Shown here one piece after another: positions 16,642 to 21,228 of a stretch of 21,228 nt of DNA. The stretch spans positions 1-21,228 of the forward strand of contig JBBQYA010000049.1 of NCBI GenBank assembly GCA_038209155.1, written 5' to 3'. Both the position numbers and the translations under genes were made by a program. Origin of the DNA: JBBQYA01 sp038209155. GTDB lineage: Bacteria; Bacteroidota; Bacteroidia; Sphingobacteriales; Sphingobacteriaceae. Each line of letters opens with the position of its first letter. The first letter of the stretch is position 1. The notes beneath the pieces were generated by a model. The model was not told the origin of the DNA and made no database searches. It saw only the letters and a list, made by a program, of their open reading frames with translations.

Positions 16642-17616
16642 TTACATTACTTTCCACAAAGAATTTAAATAGTAATCTTCTTTATCTAAAAAATTATTTT
16701 GTATTTCAAAACCACATTTTTTTGCCAAATCAGAGATCATCGAAATAGTAAATTTTTGAGAAACCTCTGTTTGCATCGCTTCCCATTTATTGAAATGAAT
16801 CGTTTCATCGCTGCTGCTAAAACGGATAGTTTGTTCCTTTTTACTTATTAAAAAACTTTTTGTTTCTCCATTTTGTGGGTTGTAAGTTGGATAATGTAAA
16901 AAATTATTTACGTTAAAATCTGCTCCACAATCTTGATTTATTCTACATAATAAATTTAAGTTAAAGCTGCTAGTTATGCCACTTATATCATTATAAGCTG
17001 AAAGTATTTTATTGGGATCTTTCATAAGATCAAAACCAATTAATAAATAATCATTCTTATTCAACGAATCATGCAAATCTTTTAAAAATTCTATCATTTC
17101 TGAATTTTTAAAATTTCCAATATTGGAACCTAAAAACAATACTAATTTGGTTTTACCTATAGTATCTTTTATTAATTTTAAGGTTTCAAAATATTCACCC
17201 TCAATAGCTTGTACATTCAAATTAGGAAAATTCACATTTAAATCATTTTCTAATTTATGAATTGCATTGGCAGAAATATCAATAGGTGTGTAGGTAAAAG
17301 CTAGTTTTTTTTCAATAAAACTCTTTAATAAAATTTTAGTTTTAAATCCGTCGCCAGCCCCAAGATCAATTAGTTGAATTTCAGAATTTAACTCATCAAA
17401 TATTTTAGCAATTAATGCCGAATTATTTTCTAGAATTCTATATTCTGCTCTAGTTAAATAATACTCATCCAATTTCATAATTTGTTGAAAAATCTCATCT
17501 CCTTTTTCATCGTAAAAATATTTAGATGATAAAAATTTAGGGTTTGATTTTAAACCTATCCATATATCATTTAAAAATATTTTACTAAAATCTTCTATAA
17601 TTTCTTTTTGTTCCAT
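16642..17616 (-). CDS. egtD: L-histidine N-alpha-methyltransferase EgtD
   Basis: EgtD trimethylates the amino group of histidine with three S-adenosylmethionines, giving hercynine, the first committed intermediate of ergothioneine. The 324-residue length matches the family. Visible signatures are DEYYLTRAEY (50-59), the SAM-binding LIDLGAGDGFKT (82-93), DISANAI (113-119), FLGSNIGNF (161-169), AYND with Tyr208, and the C-terminal TEVSQKF with Glu284 and Ser286. Those last residues correspond to the Glu and Ser that bind the histidine imidazole in mycobacterial EgtD, so I favour histidine as substrate over other amino acids. The start overlaps the egtB stop as TAATG, indicating translational coupling. 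The gene ends 1 nt from the convergent pullulanase stop. Confidence 0.93.
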   Translation of the reverse strand: MEQKEIIEDFSKIFLNDIWIGLKSNPKFLSSKYFYDEKGDEIFQQIMKLDEYYLTRAEYRILENNSALIAKIFDELNSEIQLIDLGAGDGFKTKILLKSFIEKKLAFTYTPIDISANAIHKLENDLNVNFPNLNVQAIEGEYFETLKLIKDTIGKTKLVLFLGSNIGNFKNSEMIEFLKDLHDSLNKNDYLLIGFDLMKDPNKILSAYNDISGITSSFNLNLLCRINQDCGADFNVNNFLHYPTYNPQNGETKSFLISKKEQTIRFSSSDETIHFNKWEAMQTEVSQKFTISMISDLAKKCGFEIQNNFLDKEDYYLNSLWKVM

Positions 17617-18869
17617 TACATGTTTTTTGCTAATCTAATTCCAGAAAATTGCCATTGTTTGTTAGTTGGGAAAAAATTTCGATAAGTAGTTCGAATATGC
17701 GATTTTGGTGTTGCACAGGATCCACCTCTAAGTACCATTTGATTGATCATAAATTTCCCATTATATTCCCCTATTGCACCCTCTGCTTGATAATAATTTG
17801 GATAAGGTAAATATGCACTGTTTGTCCACTCCCAAACATCTCCAAGAAATCCGTACTTATTTTCATTATTAAACTCAGGATAAAATTTTTTTGATTCTGC
17901 AAAATTTGAATTATCAGAAAGTATTGGAGAATATTTTTTGCAAGCAATTTCCCATTCGAATTCTGTAGGAAGCCTACATTTGTTCCACCTTGCAAAAGCA
18001 TCTGCTTCAAAAAAACTTACATGAGAAACTGGCTCATTCAACTTAATTTTTCGCAAACCTAAAAGTGTATAATAAAACCATTCTCCATTTATTTCATGCC
18101 AATACAATGGCGAGCTAATTTTTGAAGATTTCACCCATTCCCAACCTTCAGAAAGCCAATATTTAAAATTCTGGTATCCTCCATCTTTTATGAAAATTAA
18201 ATATTCTTCGTTGCTGATAGTTCTATTTGCAATCTTAAAGGCAGGTTGAAATACTTTATGATTAGCCTTTTCATTATCAAATGAAAAGGAACTATTATCA
18301 TGACCGATCAAATAAATACCTTCCTCAATATCCAAAAAAGATAATTTATTCAGATAAGAAGCCTCGGTTTTTTCTGTTTTGTGATAAGCAGGGAAAATAG
18401 GATTATTACCTAATATATATTTAATATCTGTTATTAATAATTCTTGATGTTGTTGTTCATGATTCAATCCTAACTCAAAAATTTCAATAAATTCATCATC
18501 ATGATTTTCCATTTCTGATAACAAAACCAAAATTTCTTTATCTACATATTCACGATATTTATAAATATCATCCGTGGTAGGTCTTGTTATGTTTCCACGA
18601 TCGGTTCGCACGCTTCTAGCTCCTAAACTTTCATAATAACTATTGAAGAAAAAAGCATATTCTGAATTAAAAACGATATAATTTTTTTTATAAGTAGAAA
18701 GAATAAATTGTTCAAAAAACCATGTCAAATGTCCTAAATGCCATTTTGGAGGACTTACATCTTCTATTGGTTGTACCACATAATCTTCTTTTTCTAAAGG
18801 CATACAGATATCTATGCTAAATTTGCGGATAGCACAATATTTTTCAGCAAGGGTTTTTTCAATTGGCAT
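17616..18869 (-). CDS. egtB: Ergothioneine sulfoxide synthase EgtB
   Basis: EgtB is a non-haem iron enzyme that joins a thiol donor to hercynine with O2, forming the C-S bond of ergothioneine. The 417-residue protein has the N-terminal DinB-like domain with WHLGHLTWFFE (second His, 47) and LNHEQQHQE (His137, His141), which supply the three-histidine iron site. The C-terminal FGE-sulfatase-like domain (about 175-417) ends with RGGSCATP and WQFSGIRLAK. There is no fused methyltransferase, which separates it from OvoA of ovothiol synthesis. A Tyr-Tyr motif at 78-79 (FNSYYE) resembles the tyrosines described in the type II EgtB of Chloracidobacterium, so the donor could be cysteine as well as gamma-glutamylcysteine; this is inference. 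No egtA, egtC or egtE is in the window. egtD follows with a TAATG overlap. Confidence 0.92.
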   Translation of the reverse strand: MPIEKTLAEKYCAIRKFSIDICMPLEKEDYVVQPIEDVSPPKWHLGHLTWFFEQFILSTYKKNYIVFNSEYAFFFNSYYESLGARSVRTDRGNITRPTTDDIYKYREYVDKEILVLLSEMENHDDEFIEIFELGLNHEQQHQELLITDIKYILGNNPIFPAYHKTEKTEASYLNKLSFLDIEEGIYLIGHDNSSFSFDNEKANHKVFQPAFKIANRTISNEEYLIFIKDGGYQNFKYWLSEGWEWVKSSKISSPLYWHEINGEWFYYTLLGLRKIKLNEPVSHVSFFEADAFARWNKCRLPTEFEWEIACKKYSPILSDNSNFAESKKFYPEFNNENKYGFLGDVWEWTNSAYLPYPNYYQAEGAIGEYNGKFMINQMVLRGGSCATPKSHIRTTYRNFFPTNKQWQFSGIRLAKNM

Positions 18870-18979
18870 TTGAATTTTATTTAGACAAAAATTACAATTT
18901 TTATTCCTAAAAGATTTAAAATTGAATTAGATCTTAGAATTTATAAAACTTTTATTTCTAATTTCAGTTTTTGAAACGT

Positions 18980-19417
18980 ATGAGTAATTTAAAACCAGAA
19001 AAAACAGGATATCAAGGTTCGGCGGCTTTATCTCCAATCCCAATGACTGTGAGTTCTCCCGTAATAAAAGCCGAAGATAAAGGTAAAATACGGACAGTAG
19101 CAGTACAATCTATGCATTTGCAAGCAAATCAGCAAGTGGAAATGCTAAGAAAACAAGCTGAGTTAATAGTAAAACAAGTAAGTGAAATTGAGGAACGGGT
19201 GAAAATTTCAGAAATGATTTATTTAGCAGATATGACGTTTGTTCCGGTCATAAATTCTATTTATCATTTGTATGAAAGAAAAAATGGTCGTGTTTTAAGT
19301 TTAATTTCGCCACAAGAGTGGGGAAAAAAAATACCATTTATAGCTTTTGTGGCAACTGTTAGACTTTTAGCTGACCATACCTGGGATGTTATTGCTAAAG
19401 CTCAACCAAGCCATTAA
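18980..19417 (+). CDS. DUF2452 (C1orf50-like) protein of unknown function
   Basis: The protein resembles the DUF2452 family, which includes human C1orf50 and scattered bacterial proteins and has no established function. I place the start at the ATG at 18980 (MSNLKPEKTGYQ, 145 residues) rather than at a TTG three codons earlier. The N-terminal 30 residues are polar and probably disordered. A helical middle follows (VEMLRKQAELIVKQVSEIEE), then the conserved block with YHLYERKNG and LSLISPQEWG, ending in a short hydrophobic helix. There is no signal peptide, so it should be cytoplasmic. It is divergent from egtB, and its last 51 bp overlap the 3' end of the convergent epimerase-like gene, an arrangement that may cause interference between the two transcripts. 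Confidence 0.75.
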   Translation: MSNLKPEKTGYQGSAALSPIPMTVSSPVIKAEDKGKIRTVAVQSMHLQANQQVEMLRKQAELIVKQVSEIEERVKISEMIYLADMTFVPVINSIYHLYERKNGRVLSLISPQEWGKKIPFIAFVATVRLLADHTWDVIAKAQPSH

Positions 19418-20200
19418 ATCTGGATAGATAAATTGATAGTTTAATTCCTTTTGTACTTTATCTCCATTAATTAATTTAAATTCATTTTTAGTTTCAGAAA
19501 AATCGGGTTTTTCTAAACCAATTAATTCCGCTGCTTTTGAATAAAAATCTTTTTTTGTTGGATGATCCAGTGCACAAGCATTAAAAATAGAATTCCATTT
19601 TTTTTCCTGAATTAACTTTAATATAATACCACAAACGTCTTCTCCGCAAATTAAATTTACGGGGGCTAATCCATTTGCTATATTTTTTCTTCCTGCAAAA
19701 AACTTTCCAGGATATCGTCCTTTTCCAATTAATCCAGCCGGTCGTATAATAGAATATTTATTTTTTATTTGACTGGTTATCAATTGTTCGGATAAAATAA
19801 TAGAACTTGAATTTCTTGATATTCCAGTAGTTGCACTAGTTTCAAATTTTTCATTATTATCATCTGCATATACAGAAGTAGAGCTAATGAAAACGATGTG
19901 TACATTGTTTTTAATTATTTTTAAAATAGAATTTATTGCGTCATGGTACAAATATTTACCATTAAAAGAGGAAGGACTTATAGCAATGATTAAAATATCA
20001 GTATTAAAAAATAACTCGTATTGCTGAATAGGTTTCAAATTAGTTAATAAAACTTTTTCAGCAGGAATACCAATTTTTTCTAATTCTTGACATCCAGCAT
20101 CACTCGTTCTACTTCCTTTAACTTGATATCCAGCTTGAATAAAAATTTGAGCCATTTGCACACCTAACCATCCACATCCTAAAATTGATATTTTTTGCAT
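19367..20200 (-). CDS. NAD(P)-binding epimerase-like protein (YeeZ-type SDR)
   Basis: This is an atypical/extended short-chain dehydrogenase-like protein of unknown substrate. I start at the ATG at 20198-20200, since the longer form would need TTG and there is an AGAAGG stretch just before this ATG. The 277-residue product opens with the Rossmann motif ISILGCGWLG (4-13), as in E. coli YeeZ-like proteins. The strand-plus-tyrosine segment FISSTSVYAD and the RPAGLIGKGRYPG segment of the epimerase/dehydratase group follow. The natural end of the fold appears to be near FIYPDLMAWL, so the last dozen residues, encoded inside the convergent DUF2452 gene, look like a tail gained by loss of an earlier stop. 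It is divergent from the OmpA-family gene to the right. Confidence 0.8.
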   Translation of the reverse strand: MQKISILGCGWLGVQMAQIFIQAGYQVKGSRTSDAGCQELEKIGIPAEKVLLTNLKPIQQYELFFNTDILIIAISPSSFNGKYLYHDAINSILKIIKNNVHIVFISSTSVYADDNNEKFETSATTGISRNSSSIILSEQLITSQIKNKYSIIRPAGLIGKGRYPGKFFAGRKNIANGLAPVNLICGEDVCGIILKLIQEKKWNSIFNACALDHPTKKDFYSKAAELIGLEKPDFSETKNEFKLINGDKVQKELNYQFIYPDLMAWLSFSNNIPGMVS

Positions 20201-20285
20201 TTGCCTTCTTAAAATTTTATACAAAGTAAGGTAAATATTAACGGCATTTTAATTGATTTATCGTATTAAATTAAAAAAAAATAAA

Positions 20286-20969
20286 ATGATAATTAGAAAA
20301 AACATTTACATGATTGCTGTAATATCCGCTGTCATCATATCTAGTTTTACCCAATGTAAATCTTTAAATAACAGACAAAAAGGTACAGCAATAGGTGCTG
20401 GAGCAGGAGGAACCATAGGTGCAGTTATCGGAAAACAAAGTGGAAACACTGCTTTAGGTGCAATAATCGGTGGAGCAATTGGAGGAACAGCTGGAGCATT
20501 AGTGGGCAATTATATGGACAAACAAGCTGCTGAATTACAAAGAGATTTGAAAGGCGCAACAGTTACTAGAGTAGGAGAAGGTATTAAAATAACCTTTGAT
20601 TCTGGAATTCTTTTCGATATAAATAAATCTGAATTAAAGTCTGCGGCACAAACTAATATTACAAATTTGGCAACCGTGCTAAAGAAATACGACGATACAG
20701 AAATATTAATTGAAGGTCATACTGATGCCTCTGGATCCGAGGAGTTAAATCAAAATTTATCAGTCATGAGAGCAAAATCTGTAAAATCTTATGCTTCCAA
20801 TCTAGGAGTTGCGAGTTCTAGAATGAGTAATGTTGGATATGGTGAGTCACAACCTATTGCTGATAATTCTTCAGCGGATGGAGCGGCACAAAACAGAAGA
20901 GTAGAAATTGCAATTATGGCTAATGATAAATTAAAAAGAGCGGCTAAAAAAGGGCAGATTGGAAATTAA
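20286..20969 (+). CDS. OmpA-family lipoprotein with glycine-zipper domain
   Basis: I use the ATG at 20286 instead of an upstream TTG, because it gives a 227-residue protein with a proper lipoprotein signal (hydrophobic core about 7-20, lipobox FTQC, Cys24). After it comes a glycine-zipper stretch of about 45 residues (KGTAIGAGAGGTIGAVIG, ALGAIIGGAIGG) that can pack in a membrane. The OmpA C-terminal domain (about 100-215) has FDSGILFDINKSELK, LIEGHTDASGS, VGYGESQP and NRRVEIAI and should bind peptidoglycan. It is similar in layout to E. coli YiaD-like proteins. It is a second, different OmpA-family lipoprotein in this window, unlike the coiled-coil one at 6615-7598. A clear terminator follows at 20999-21027, so it is probably transcribed alone. 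Confidence 0.9.
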   Translation: MIIRKNIYMIAVISAVIISSFTQCKSLNNRQKGTAIGAGAGGTIGAVIGKQSGNTALGAIIGGAIGGTAGALVGNYMDKQAAELQRDLKGATVTRVGEGIKITFDSGILFDINKSELKSAAQTNITNLATVLKKYDDTEILIEGHTDASGSEELNQNLSVMRAKSVKSYASNLGVASSRMSNVGYGESQPIADNSSADGAAQNRRVEIAIMANDKLKRAAKKGQIGN

Positions 20970-20998
20970 TAAAATTATCATCCTAAATATATGAGTAG

Positions 20999-21027
20999 AT
21001 CCCGAGTTGAAAAATTCGGGATTTTTT
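20999..21027 (+). terminator. Rho-independent terminator after the OmpA-family gene
   Basis: A 7-bp GC-containing stem (ATCCCGA at 20999-21005 pairing with TCGGGAT at 21016-21022, extendable by a G-T and a T-A pair) has a loop of ten bases and is followed by T residues to 21027. It lies 29 nt after the stop at 20969. It sits between convergent genes, but the T tract is only on the plus strand, so it mainly serves the OmpA-family gene. The T tract overlaps the stop codon of the leftward gene at 21026. Confidence 0.85.
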
Positions 21028-21228
21028 ATGCTTTGTAGTTTTGTATAAAATTAATAGAGGAAGTAATATCATTAGTCAAAACTCGATCTTTTTGTACAAA
21101 AGGCACATGTTTTACAAATTCAACCAATAAAGCTTCTAGTTTAGAACCGGTTTTTAAAGGTCTTTTAAAAGCAATTGCTTGAGAAGCAGTAAATAATTCT
21201 ATCGCAAGTATTTTTTCTAAATTATTAA
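21026..21228 (-). CDS. hutH: Histidine ammonia-lyase-like protein, C-terminal fragment
   Basis: Only the last 67 codons are in the window; the gene continues beyond the right edge. The visible reading opens with NLEKILAIELFTASQAIAF followed by KRPLKTGSKLEALL, which is the helical C-terminal segment of aromatic amino-acid lyases, where histidine ammonia-lyases have an ILAIEL...ASQA...RRPL pattern. Histidine ammonia-lyase removes ammonia from histidine to give urocanate using an MIO cofactor built from Ala-Ser-Gly. The catalytic part lies outside the window, so a phenylalanine or tyrosine lyase or mutase cannot be excluded. The stop TAA is at 21026-21028. It is convergent with the OmpA-family gene. 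Confidence 0.7.
   Translation of the reverse strand, partial: NNLEKILAIELFTASQAIAFKRPLKTGSKLEALLVEFVKHVPFVQKDRVLTNDITSSINFIQNYKA

Noticed and set aside
17616..18869. OvoA (ovothiol) as an alternative to EgtB
   Set aside because: OvoA has a C-terminal methyltransferase fused to the FGE-like domain; here the protein ends right after that domain and a separate EgtD is encoded next.
20253..20285. TTG-started extension of the glycine-zipper OmpA-family gene
   Set aside because: An ATG at 20286 gives a well-formed lipoprotein signal; the extension is a lysine-rich stretch with no support.
1..21228. tRNA genes, CRISPR arrays, insertion sequences and attachment sites
   Set aside because: I found no cloverleaf-like segment with T-loop consensus, no regularly spaced repeats, and no transposase or integrase reading frame anywhere in the window.

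Overview
The window looks like a chromosomal segment of a low-GC member of the Bacteroidota. The evidence is a GldB-type lipoprotein, several outer-membrane or OmpA-family proteins, weak or absent Shine-Dalgarno sequences before most starts, and a serS promoter matching the Bacteroidota form (TTTG, 20-nt spacer, TAnnTTTG). Coding is dense from about position 1143 to the right end. I see no rRNA, tRNA, CRISPR array, insertion sequence or phage gene.

Left edge (1-1142): a small membrane-anchored acidic protein on the minus strand, then the only long non-coding stretch. Its right half (about 492-1063) holds short protein-like fragments in shifting frames on the plus strand, best explained as a decayed gene I cannot name.

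Region 1143-6589: gldB and uvrB run leftward 1 nt apart. Divergent from them are a small outer-membrane beta-barrel gene and nadE (glutamine-dependent NAD synthetase).

Region 6615-11467: four minus-strand genes, probably one transcription unit: a GT-C glycosyltransferase, rsmI, lnt and a coiled-coil OmpA-family lipoprotein. lnt, whose product adds the third acyl chain to lipoproteins, overlaps the lipoprotein gene by a few bases, so its neighbour is a likely substrate.

Region 11608-14489: serS (+) and a photolyase/cryptochrome-family gene (-) converge on a strong shared hairpin. The photolyase lacks the usual residues at the FAD-proximal tryptophan and asparagine positions by my hand alignment.

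Region 14679-18869: a secreted type I pullulanase (+) ends 1 nt from the 3' end of a leftward egtB-egtD pair (TAATG overlap) for ergothioneine synthesis. EgtB carries a Tyr-Tyr motif that suggests the type II EgtB group.

Region 18980-21228: a DUF2452 (C1orf50-like) protein whose 3' end overlaps by 51 bp the 3' end of a convergent NAD(P)-binding epimerase-like gene; a glycine-zipper OmpA-family lipoprotein with a clear terminator; and the C-terminal end of a histidine ammonia-lyase-like gene cut by the window edge.

Most of this is housekeeping. The items most worth a second look are the decayed gene at the left, the photolyase variant, the compact egtB-egtD unit, the lnt-lipoprotein coupling and the 51-bp convergent overlap.
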